NCBI GenBank assembly: GCA_964023205.1
Contig: OZ026840.1
Span: 30,110,199-30,174,198, forward strand
DNA: 64,000 nt
Direction of reading: 5' to 3'
Origin: Lutraria lutraria
Lineage: Eukaryota; Mollusca; Bivalvia; Venerida; Mactridae
Numbering within the stretch: position 1 is the first letter of the stretch; every line of letters starts with the position of its first letter. The notes under the pieces were generated by a model. It was given only the letters and a program-made list of their open reading frames with translations. It was not told the origin of the DNA and searched no databases. A program made the translations under genes and the position numbers. This document shows, piece after piece, positions 1 to 12,400 of the stretch.

Positions 1-93
1 TTATAACAGTGGCCGCCCTGTTAATAATGCTTTCTATCAATAGAGCTCACCATACCTTTTAAAGGTTTCAAACTCAGTTTTATGGCATGTTGC

Positions 94-103
94 TTTATTT
101 ATT
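94..103 (-). terminator. Polyadenylation signal of the PAN/CUB gene
   Basis: On the minus strand the overlapping hexamers AATAAATAAA lie about 260-270 nt past the stop. The stretch between has no open frame and reads as a normal AT-rich 3' UTR. The actual cleavage site would be at about 70-85. Confidence 0.55.
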
Positions 104-363
104 TTGTTTCCCCGAGATTACGCGTAAAGATGGGCCCAAGTGCCTAGCTTAGAAATCTTATATCTTTGTTAAAACGGTAGTTATTATACTACATGTATAT
201 TTTACTAAACTTGAGCTTTTATAATATGGCTATTTAAACTAGAACTAAGATTAATTCAACTATCTGAGGTCTACACTAAATGCATACGGTACGGTGTGTT
301 GATCATCATATTTCACAGTGAATTTAGAGGGAGATATAATAGGGATACATAATATAAATTATG

Positions 364-439
364 TTACCCTGGTAACGGAAGTCTAGCCGCTTCATCCACG
401 TCCCCTTCATCCTTAAATTCATCAGGTTGATTTGAAACC
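364..439 (-). CDS. Exon 12: end of cytoplasmic tail and stop codon
   Basis: Acceptor gttatttgcag, phase 2 in. It reads VSNQPDEFKDEGDVDEAARL then PLPG and a TAA stop at 364-366. The segment is acidic and no recognised signalling motif such as an ITAM, an ITIM or a terminal PDZ ligand is visible. Correct phase through twelve exons and an in-frame stop support the whole model. Confidence 0.72.
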
Positions 440-3400
440 CTGCAAATAACATACAGTATAGTTAAAGTTGGAAATAAGGGTACCCAAATATCACATTTAT
501 GAGAAAATGGCCTATATACATTGTCTAGCCCGTTCTTCCTTTTTATTTATTAACATGTACATGTGTGTTTCATAATATGTGATGCTATTTATGGATTCCT
601 TCTAGCGGCACAATAATGAGTGAAATTCTATTTGTATCTTTAGACTAACTATTCTTTGATGACTTTTATGAAAAATCAAGTTACATTGACATGGCCTTTC
701 AAAGTAATTTTTTAAATATTGATTTCTTATAAATTATATTGTTTTGTATTTCAAAATTAACAACATCTTCTGTCAGATTTTAGATTTTACTCCTTTATAC
801 AAATACGCGTACATAGTCCGTGACGTCATTAGCCATAACAATTACGAATTTACAATCGGATGGGTAAAATGGAATAGCCAACCATGTTTTATCGATAAAT
901 AATGTGTGTTAAATTCCCACATGTTTATGTCGGCGATATTACCGACCGTAGCAGGGAACGCAATTTGATTTATTCCGATCATATTTCTTATGTTAAGACA
1001 AGTATAGACGTGTCTTGTAGTAAATTGTTATAATATCACTAAGCTACATACCCATTATTATGACATAATGATACATTTTCGTCTGGATGCTGGAGATTTG
1101 ACCCTTGTCTATGTTTCGGTAATCGCCGTCTGTAAGTACATAATAAAACAAATATTCAAGCAGCGTAATACGATTTTCACACAGAACATATGATTTTACT
1201 TATAACTATGTTTAAATGGTTGTACTTATGGGGCCTCTGTGATCGAGTGGTTATAGTATCTGACTCGTATTCACTGGCCTCTCACTGTTGGGCGTTCAAA
1301 TTTCACCCGGGATCACATAATCTTCACATGTGAGGAAGTTGATCAGCTTGTATGTATAGAAGGTTGGTGGTTCTACATAGATGTAAGCTATGGGTTCATC
1401 CTTTGTCGTTAATGCTGGAGGATATCGTCAAATGGCTCTTGTAGGTGGTGCAGCGTTAAACCACAGTGAACAAAATGATTGCATTTCCTTGTCAACATAA
1501 TTATGAGACAATAGTAAAAAATGCCAGCGTTTCCTAATAATAATGTAACATACACACTATTAGACTAAGTATTGTACTAGATGCTAGTAGTGTTCAACCA
1601 CTTTTCGTGTTTTTTTTCGACATCCATGACCATTTGTTTATTTACTAATTGGGTTTATCGCCGTTATTTTTCTGTTATATATTGTTCATCGAACATTTTT
1701 TTCTGGACTGTATTCTAAACAGTGATAACGTACCCTTCCATAAGCAGCCGACAATTTCCCGACATGTGGATGAAAATCGACATTGTTGTCAAATCTTCAT
1801 GGAAGGGTATGGCCTGCAGCGACCGGGAATCGGACCCGGACCGCCGGGTTACAAATCCAGCGCACTAACAACTGGACTACGGCCGCGACCTCACATCAAT
1901 AACTAACAGATTAATCTGATTAAACAGATGGAAAATTGAAAAGTCTAACCTGTAATATCTGCACACTAACATGATGGCTATACTCATTATTGTAAGGATT
2001 GTCACAAAAGCTGCGAATATTCCGAGAATAATAGTTTTCAGATCTTTCCCTGTATATATTATATCAAAATCCACATCAGCACCTGGTGTGTTCCCTCTGC
2101 CAATATCGTCACCTGGAAGTAAACAATACATGATTCATTTCAACACAAACAATTGATCTATTTATTAATATGTTGTTTAACGACCCTTGCGACAGCTATG
2201 GGCATTTCAGAGCCGTCCCCGAGAGAGAAAGAGAGAGAGGGGGGGGGGATAAGATACAAGAGAATCAAGAAATTTATATCCTTATTCGTTTCGTATTGAT
2301 TTGGAGAGGTCTAACTACTGACCTAAATTAGTTTTAATACATTCTTAAAAATTCCTAGGTAGCCGCCTTCTATTGTTGCAGTGTTACTTCTAAAGGTAAG
2401 TACCATGATGCAATACTCGATGATATTTAAATAAATGGTCAAAGTTATATTGATTAAAATTTAATGTTTGTTTTCACTCAAACTCACGACTGGTTTCTGT
2501 CTTATTTTTGTTTTGAAATTTGTAAAAGAAAGGAACCAAAGTGAACCCAACACATAGATAAGGAATAATACTGAAAGAATATAGATGGTAACTTAGTTAT
2601 TTTGTGAAGTATATGATATGTGTAATGCATATCAAGCGTTTTATCATTCAAGTACAATCAAATCTGTAAACAAAGGCCACCCTTGGGAAATACATAATGT
2701 GGCCTTTATTGTAATGTGGTCTTTATTTTGGAGGTAATTATGTTCTAAATAATCAATGACGGTTTTCGAAAGACTGACATTTATTCACAGGATGGCGTTT
2801 ATAAGGAGACGGACGCTAACACAGGTTTGACTTTATATACTAGTACAAGACTATCATTACTTTCTATTCCAGTATCTGCAGTAGTATTGTAAGTAACACC
2901 AGCTCCTGTATCATCAGCTATAGGTTCTACATAAATGGCTGTCAGGTGAACAACCTCATCCTTTCTGTCTCGTTCGCTTATCATAGCCATCTTTACACCG
3001 GAAATGGACATGTTCCCGTAAACCGGTGTTGTCGTGTTATTTGTTGGACCAGAGTCTCTTTGAGTTGACACACTTTCTGAATTATTCTTTATTTCTGTAG
3101 AGGTTTGCTTATCTTTCATATTTTTATTTGCTATAAATGATTTGACACTTGTTATAGACTTGGTTGAGGTTGAAGTCGGTGACGTCACTGGTGTTGTTGT
3201 AGTTGTTGTTGTTGTTGAAGTTGTTGTAAAATAGTTGAATTTGTATGACGCATGAAAACCTTTAGCCTGAACCCTACTGTCTGACGTGAACACGACGTAA
3301 AGAGAATTTCCCGATGACGTCACTGAATATTGTCTTCTTCGATTGCCGCAAAGTGTTTTCAAGCGGTGCGATGTCGTAAAATTTCCGTCGTAAATATCGA

Positions 3401-6400
3401 TTTTATCGTAAGCCGTTCTGCAGTTTGAACCAGTGTGGTCCTCTAATTCTATTGAACTAAACATAAGGAAAATGTTCGAGTTATTTGGACTTCGAATATG
3501 CCATTCACAGGAGGCCTGTGGAAGATATGAACTCGGCCATCTTGGAGAAGCAAACTCGCCGTTATCTTTAGTAAGCGTCTGTTTGCATGGCCAGTCTGAA
3601 ACGATTGAAAAATAATATATCAACGATAGTAGCGTTCATACTAAAATACTTTATAACTAATATTTGTTTAAGGTGTCTGGCGTGGATGTCAGGTCAAATC
3701 AAGTTTCACCAATTTATAGATTTAAAAACTAAACCATAATTATATACTAAAATAAACCCACTGTATAAAGTGCATTGCAAGTAACTTGAAACAAATATTA
3801 CATTTGATTGGTCTTCTATAAACCAATATCGCACGTAATTTACAATTTTTTTAACAACGATAACTACTCTCTATATAGGAATATATTACAATAAATAACC
3901 TTAGAATGACTATAAATGTATAAAGCAGGGAACCGTGCCTCATTTTTTTTTTGATAAAGTCCTCCGTTCAATAGATAATAATTATTGTCTTTAAAGAAAG
4001 TCCGTACCCAAAACCCCGCTGTTTATTACGTAATACTCCATAGATAAAAAATGAAAACAAGTATCATCATTCTGAGGCACGGTTCCCTAGATTAACATTT
4101 CCGCTACAAAATACCGAAAACCGCTTGGAAATCCGTAATCAAATAAGACGGCAATGTTAATTCGAAAATGACACGTACTGTGTTTTTTTAAGCTGAGCAA
4201 TTAACGATCATTATCGTCTCATGAAATCAACGAATTTGACGCACCCCATTCAATTTTGATAGCCAATCAAACTCGCTTATGTTTACGGTTCAATAATTGA
4301 AACCACGCCCAGGTTTGATGTCTAGTAAGAGATTTTGTAACAAATTTTTGTCATCAATGAATTAATAGTATCATATCGTACCGATACAATGCACATTACG
4401 TTAGAGATGTTTAACGCAGATAAGGAAAAGTCGACAAAAGGGTGCAGTATTTATCGCAATGAAACACCATTTTTGAGCGTTCGGTTAGAATTTTTTGTTG
4501 CTTGGTATTAAAGCATGATATATTTAATCTTTGTAAATAATGTAAAATATCATTTAACATTATTTTAGCGATTATAAGCAAGCCAGATACGTTAATCAAT
4601 CAATTAGTCCATCAATGATCGTAGATGGATGGACCAATCGAAAATCAATCAATCAACACATTAATTTAGCAAACATCAAATAGGCACCAAATCAATGCAT
4701 CAATACATAGTTCCCACATCTACAATATTTACCTCCCTTGGTGGCCATCTTGTTTGGCAAATTCAACAAGCATTGATATAAGATATTTATTGGTTTATTT
4801 TGATAATTCTAAATATAGGATACTTATTCATATGTGCTTAAACCTGATATGCGATGATGGCCTTAACAACTTCATGATTAAGTTTTTTTTATAAATTGAG
4901 TTGTTTGATAACCAATTTTCTGATTTGTTTCTATTAAGCGCATAAGAAATTTTGTTAATGTATTAAATGTCCGTTCGTCCACCAATTTCTCAATTCGCGA
5001 TTAGAGCAATAAATTCAATAAAAGATGTACATAATTACATTTAATCATATGAAATACGACCAAACCACTGTCTGTCGGATTGCTTACCTGCAAAGTAAAA
5101 GATACGGAAGCCCTGGGCATCATTATCGCTGTTTGTTGAAAATGTGACCGTCGCCGAGTTAGTGAAGGTAGACAACTGCGTCTGGAAATTTTTCACACAA
5201 GTCACGTGTTGTCTCCCTTGTCTAAATTCTTTAATCGATAATACGTCGTTCTCAATATCGCATGGTTCATCACTTTGCCATCCTAGATCTAAATGATACA
5301 GTTCAAATCGTATGATCTGGAACATTAAAAAGAGATCAATTATTTACAATATACAACTTCTACTAATACAGTGGAACACAGTTACCTTGAATTCCTGGCG
5401 TTCCGAATACTTGTCTTATTATATTCATATTTTGCTAGACCTCATTTTTTTAATCTGTAAGGTTCTTTATATCTATATCATATAAATACGAATAGTCTTT
5501 CACGGCGTATAAAGGTTTCAAATAATGCGTTTAATTTACTTCAAAACTTATTGAGGTCTTTAAAAATAGTAATGCATGCGTCTTTAGTTTCAACTGCTTA
5601 ATATGACTTTCTTGTTGCCATATGTTCAGCTATATTATTGTGTATATGGATTTTTAGTCGAAGCTTGCCATTCTTTAGGTGTAAAAATATCTTCTTTTTT
5701 CTTTGGTTACCAAACAATATTCTGACATACCCTATCCACTCCGCGACCCTAGTTATTCAATTTGATCCTAGGAACGGTAGCCCTATTGTCTCACTTTATT
5801 ATTTTTCCGCATGCCTTCTAGAACAATAATGACAATTTAAAAAATCCCCTACCTACCAATCCTATTTTTTAAATCATTAACCTCTTAATAATAAAAAATA
5901 CATGTACTTCAGAGTGTCTATTCTGGTAGATTTGGAAATCATAGAATGTCCATTTAAATTTCACGAATAGTTAAATAGCCATGACAATTAAGAAATTAAA
6001 TTAACCAATCAAGCAAATTGAATGTAATAAAAAGCTTTTAAAGTTTAAACCTACTTGTGATGGGGATTTGTAATTAATAATTATATTTTTTTCGTAGATC
6101 AGATTTATGTCTGGAAATTATTTTGATACATGCATTAATAGCTTATAAATTATTTTCTTCGAATTCCCTGTTCGATCATTCCAAATACAACATTTCTATT
6201 CTGTAGTTTTTTCGCCTTAATTTCGTAGTAAATGATTTTGTATGAGCAAGTCTCTAATATAATATATAATTATGATTCTTTCTGTTTATTTAATCAACCA
6301 AAGTTTGTCAACCTTGCCTTGTATTGTTGTTTCAAATTATTCCGAAGACAATTTAGAAATAAAAAACTAGCATAATTTATATACTGCGAATGCAAATATT

Positions 6401-9400
6401 TCCGTAATACAGAACTAACAATTAATACCGAATATCGAGAAATGTCAAAACATCACGAACAGTAAATTGGATGTCAACGTTTGCCTGATTGACAAAAACA
6501 TTGCTTTCAGGATGAAAGTGCTTCCGAAGTACAGTCAAACCTGTCATGATTAGCAACCACCTCCGAATAAAGGTAATCTTGTGAATAAATGCCATTAAAA
6601 ACTGTAATTGGTTATCTAAAACAAACTGATCTCTAAATAAAGGTCATCTGTCAATAAAGGCCATATCTTGTCTTTTCACAGGTTTGACAGTACTTTAATT
6701 ATATTCGTTTCCCAGGATTCCACACCCGAGCTGACCTTGTATTAACATGGTCAACTTCTTAATACATATATATCGAGTGGTGTCGAATGAATACCCTAAG
6801 ATATAAGTTCTATCTAATTGTCTGTGACACATAGAAGATGTGCCACGCCGAGGTTTCGAACTCAGGATTCCTAGTTATTTGTACCTCTAACACTGCTCTA
6901 CCTATTGGACTAAGTGACCGAGTCACGGAAATCATAAACCAGGGGTTTAAGTCATATATGCATTGCTCACAGTCGGCTTACATAATATTGATACCCCTTT
7001 ACCTCTCAAATACAAACATCTCTCTTTCGAAAACCTCTCTTATTCTTACTCCTTTAATCCGGGCACAGTAATCGGTCATATACCCTTTGGTTAGGTACTG
7101 GCCCGCCTCCGTGGTCGACTCCAAATCACTGTAACCTCTCACTGATAGAGGGACTTGGGTTCGAGCCCTGCTACCGACCATGTCTCCTTATGTGAGAAAG
7201 TAGGCAGTTCCTGACGGAGGATGGGAGTCGAGTATTGGTTCTTCCCAGGAACGATGGTTAGGTGAACTGTCCCCCTCATATGACTCAGACTGTTGAAAAG
7301 GGGCGTAAACCCGATGAAGCAAATACATTATTAAGGTACAATGCCGGATAGTTTAAATAATGTTTCATAAAACCTCTCTTGTCCAATATCTTCTCTTATC
7401 CAAACCCATTACTCGGTCTTAACAAACACGGCCGGACAGGTTTATCTGCATTATCGGATTTTACATCGTTATGGAATGGTAACAGTTACTGAGTGTAATA
7501 GAAAATACTTCACTATTATGCATCTGTCAATATTTTGCCCACCCGAGGTGGGCGGCGGGCTGACCCAAGGGAATTTGACACTTTTAAAATTTTGCTGTCT
7601 AAATTCCTACCCTACAGACAACCGTATTCGTCTAAATCACCATCCTAGAGCCTTCTTAGTGTGTCAAATGCTACAGGGATGTAAAACCCGGCCAAAGTCT
7701 ATTTCCCGGGACTTGGAGTCATTAAGTCTAATAAATTTCCCGCCTGTCGGAAATGGTCTTCTGTCTAAAGTCCCGTGTATGCCCGCCGCCCCCACCCCCG
7801 GGCGAGCAAAATATTGACAGTTGCATTATGTCTCGGAACTACTAATATCACATACTTTGAATTCTGACACTTGTATCGTCCAGGTACAGTTCAGGTGATG
7901 TAAGTAGTGTCGGGGCCAGTTCGGTGAAGCTAATGTCCCTCTGTCTTCCGTAAATATACCGCCACAATCTGTAACCGAAAATAGCAATGTTTTAGTTAAC
8001 TGTTTCTGAACCAGCTCTTAAAAGCGATTCTTGCAATAATGGTTGATTTCCCATAGAATATTCAAGACACAAATTGATATATTTGAGCTGGGAAGTCTGT
8101 TACAAGTGTTATTACCCTAGACCTTGACCCCGGGGTTATAAAACTTGGTAACAGCCGCCATCCCCAAACCTCAAGTTCCTTCTCAACGTATTTTGCTTGA
8201 AAAGATATCACCGTGTAACGTTTTAGTAGCAATTCAGAGCAATTAATCTCATATGATAAAATATATATCACCAAAGACCCATTAGCTTTTTTAATTTAGT
8301 AATTCAGAACAATAGATAAAATGATCTCGAATGAAAATAACCTTATATTTATCATATTATATCACAATTATCTGTGAGACACTGAATTATCTTCAGTCAA
8401 TGACGTCATGTGATTAACCATGTTTAGTTTCGTATGTGTCCACTTTGGTATTCTCTAATGTCAAATCATTAATTATATTGATATTACGGTATATCCATCC
8501 TTTATATTGCTAGGTTTTAACGAGAACTAAACAATTTCCATGGCTACGGTTAATCTAAATGTTTAACAATTTAATGGACAATAAAATTAACAATGTTATA
8601 GACAATACAATTTTTCAAACATGATAATCATTTTTGTTTTGTTTATAGAACAGAACATATGACGAACAAAAAACATGTAGTAAAAGAGTACATATTCAGA
8701 CGATAGCTTTTTCCCTTGAAGTTGTTTAATATATGGACTGGTGGGTACATGTATGGACATTGTTTTATACAAAGGATTTAGGGAAAACACTATTAGCTTG
8801 AGAAGTATCATGATTGCACAGTATCTTGTTGTGGTCCTGGAGAAACACGCTTAAACGTTCAATTAATACGTCGTCGGCCGGCTAAAATGGTGCACATTGA
8901 GAATTTCAGTATCACAGTGTTATATATTATTGCAAATACAGACAGTAAAACAACAACAATTTTCTTGTTGTATTATTTAAATTGCAAGAAGGCGGAAAAT
9001 TTTGAATTTTGTCATTATTGAATTTGAATTAATACACATGAATATATTTAATATGCACATTTAAAGTCTTCCACTAGCTATGACGTAGATATATTGATAC
9101 TGAGTAAAATGTGTCAGCAAATCATTGTTTATCAGTTAATTTAAAAAATCCGCCTTCTGTGAATATGTAGTTGAGATAAATTAGCAAACTTGTTTTGTTT
9201 TTCAGTAATGCTAGATTCGTCACCAGAAATTTCGTACTTTATTTTTCGGTTTCGCTCCAAGTCAATTCGTACTTTTGAAAATTCGCCACCAGAAAGTTCG
9301 TACTTTATTTTTCGGATTCGCCCCAAGTCAATTCGTACTTTTCACGGAAGATTCGCCACCACAAAAGCTCAACAGGGCTTTAATGCTAAGCCATAATGAA

Positions 9401-12400
9401 CATAAAAACAGACAAAATATATAATTTGAGCTGAGAGACCGATAAACATATTAACGAAGTCTCAATGTTTATTCAGTCGTCAATAAGACTCACCTAAATA
9501 TGGTTTCATTTCAAAATGATGAACGTGAACTCCTTCCGGTGTATACAAACCACCTGCGTCACTTCCTGTCACGTGGCTCAACAAGCAAGTGCCTTTCTGA
9601 ATCTATGAATTAAACGTTGATTTGTTACATATGGTTATAATTAAAAATTACAAAATCATTAAAAAGTCAGCCTGAATCAACAAAAATGAATAAGATAATA
9701 TATCCGAAAATCATTCTTTGCTGTCATTTTCTGTGAACAATATTACAATGACGTTACTCCTTTTAATGGCGACCAAACGTCGTTTAATCATAAATCGACA
9801 TTTAGGAGCTTTAAATGCTCGCCCCACTTTCTTTATCCAAATAGTAACAAGGATGTTTTGACTTTCTTGTCGCAATAGATAGCAAATTGGCGTTCTAGCT
9901 TAACGACTTAGTATCCACTGCGCATGTCAATCATTAGCTCATACGGTTGGAATACTACCGCTCCTTTTAGCTGTCTTATTTACGAAGGACATACAATGTA
10001 TACATAAAGAATGCTTTAGTCAGTCAATGTTCATTTCCGGTTCCCACTGTAAAATGGCACTCAGCTATTAAGTCTATTTCCGGTCAATCATAGAAGCGGA
10101 AATTCGAGGCAACTGATTAGCCTTTTTTATTTATAAACTTGGACATTATTTTGATAATGAAAAAAAGATTGATTAAGTGAATGTACGTAATATTTTACAT
10201 CCTTTTCTTAACTTAGTTTTTTCTTTCTTAATATTTTTTCACTAAAATCCGTAACGTCATAATCACGTGACTCTCCCCAAAACACAAATTCACATCACGT
10301 GCTTATTGTAATATGAACGCCATAGTGTTACAAGACAATACAAATCAACTGTTTGTTTGTTTGTAAACGATATTTCATTTATATACGCAGGCCAGTTCGC
10401 CTGTTGTCCAGGACTGTATGCTAACCATTAATAACCATTCCAACGGGAGTCGGCTACTTCTTCAAATATGAAGAAAAAATCGTTATTTCTGACAAATTTG
10501 CATGGAGGGCATGACTGTCCTGAATCGAACTCGGACCGCCGGGTAACAAGTCCAGCACATAAACCATGGACCACGGCAGCGGTCACAAATCCATTGCCGT
10601 ATACAAATAGGGATATGACTAATGTATTGCCGTATGGCACAAGTGATTTGTATCATCATTTATGTCCAGTTCAATAAGATAATTCAATGCTGGACAAGAT
10701 GTCGATTAATCGAGGTCAAACGTGGATGCCAAAGAGACAATTAATGACGCTACGAAGCGTGAGTCGTGTGCCATATTCGCTCCTCGCAGCAAATTATTAA
10801 CAAAAAGTCATTATAAATAATACGAAGCAACAATTAATTCCTGCGATAATTGCTATCAATGCGGAGATATATAGCGAGCGTAGATAGGAAATCCTTAAGT
10901 TATTAGGATTGAGTCAACACGACTTTTAACAAATATTGAGAAACCCAGCTGCTTGCTTGAACGTAATAATAACGTTATTTGACAGTCGCGATTTATTTAG
11001 TGTTCACTAATTGGATCGTATGAAACTTCTTATGGTTTATTCTTGTTCTAACTGCCGATGGTCGGAGGCATTTTGACTCGTTTATTTAAGCTGTGAACAT
11101 GTTATATTCTTCTCCGATGGATTTTATGATAACGGTAACCCCGAAATTAATTTCATTTCTCAAATTGTATACAGTATACATGTATACAGTCAAACGCTAC
11201 TAAAGTGAAATACCGGGACCCGAAATTGTAGTTCATGATATCTTTCTTTTACAAGGCCACCCTGTGGAACGACAAAACGTGGCCTTCTTTGTCAGATGGC
11301 CTTTATTCAGTGGTCATTTTGCTTTAAATATCTAAGTCATAAGTAATAATAAAAAAGCTTCATTTGACCACATGATGTTCATAATTCACTTAATATATTT
11401 CATCGGATTTAACCACATTTTCAAGAAGTTAAGTAAAAAAAACAAATGTTGTAATTTAGCTTCCCTGAACTTCATTTAGACCTACACCAGTACTAACCAC
11501 ATTCTATCCGTAAGCTACTGTCAAGCTACCTCACATAATTCAGAGGTGGAGGACAATATAAGGTAGGATGTAATATCTTAAGTCACGGACAGTGTGAGCA
11601 TCGACCGGGGTTCGAACTCACAACCTCTTGATCAATAGACCAACGCTCAAACCACTGAGTTAAGCGGGCGGGACTTCCTAATCAATGAGTAGCCGCAAAT
11701 ACAGCAAAAATAGAAATAACTACAGTTGTATCTTTTACCTGATAATCGAAGGAACGACAGATGAACTCTCGTTCCTCGAGACACTTGCGCGCGCATGTTT
11801 CCGGTGATACATTCCGGATTGTTCGGTCATTATTGCTGTACACAGAAGCGTAAGGTGTCGGATAGAAATATTCCAAAGATTCCTCTGAAATTATAAACAT
11901 AATATACATAAATACAAATCTATTAGACAATGGGAAACGTACAAAAGGAGAACTTAGGTATATTTGGAACAAACAATACATATACATGTATAGGCCAACT
12001 TTTGGTCCAAGCAAAATGGGATTCTGGGATAATCTCATTATAAAGTTGAAACATTGAAACTTGATAGAAAATCAGTCCGAGATTAATTGATCTTAACAAA
12101 GAGATGAATAAACTATAAAGAAGCGGTCATCACATTGTAATGTTTTACCGCACAGGTTTCTGCTACAATTATTATTAATATTATTGGGAAATATTGAAAA
12201 TCACCATTGATATTAATAAAATACATTATTTTATACCACATATCTTCAACATTCATATATTTAAACTGGTCCCCGTTGTTTCTGCACGGAGACGCTTGTT
12301 GCACGACAGCATGGAACGGAGACCATAAACTGGTCCCCGTTGTCTCTGCACATAGACGTTTGTTGCACGACAGCATGGAACGGAGACCATGAACTGGTCC

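Larger units (their letters stand above)
1130..1949 (-). other. Intron 10 of the PAN/CUB gene
   Basis: Contains two tRNA-derived SINE-like copies in opposite orientations (listed separately) and otherwise AT-rich filler. Confidence 0.65.
5317..7855 (-). other. Intron 7 of the PAN/CUB gene
   Basis: Splits CUB1. It holds a GGCCACC-family element at 6.5 kb, a SINE at 7.1 kb, a short piece with aaaacctctcttgtcc near 7370, and a GC-richer patch at 7540-7800. No exon-like stretch was found. Confidence 0.65.
9597..11738 (-). other. Intron 5 of the PAN/CUB gene
   Basis: Splits PAN4. Holds a family B SINE near 10.4 kb, a degraded GGCCACC element near 11.2 kb and a tRNA-like SINE head near 11.6 kb. 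The rest looks unique and non-coding. Confidence 0.65.

Noticed and set aside
11682..11738. Extension of the PAN4 frame past the exon 5 donor
   Set aside because: The donor gtaaaa and exon 6 complete the PAN fold; the extension reads a generic hydrophobic run and is intron.
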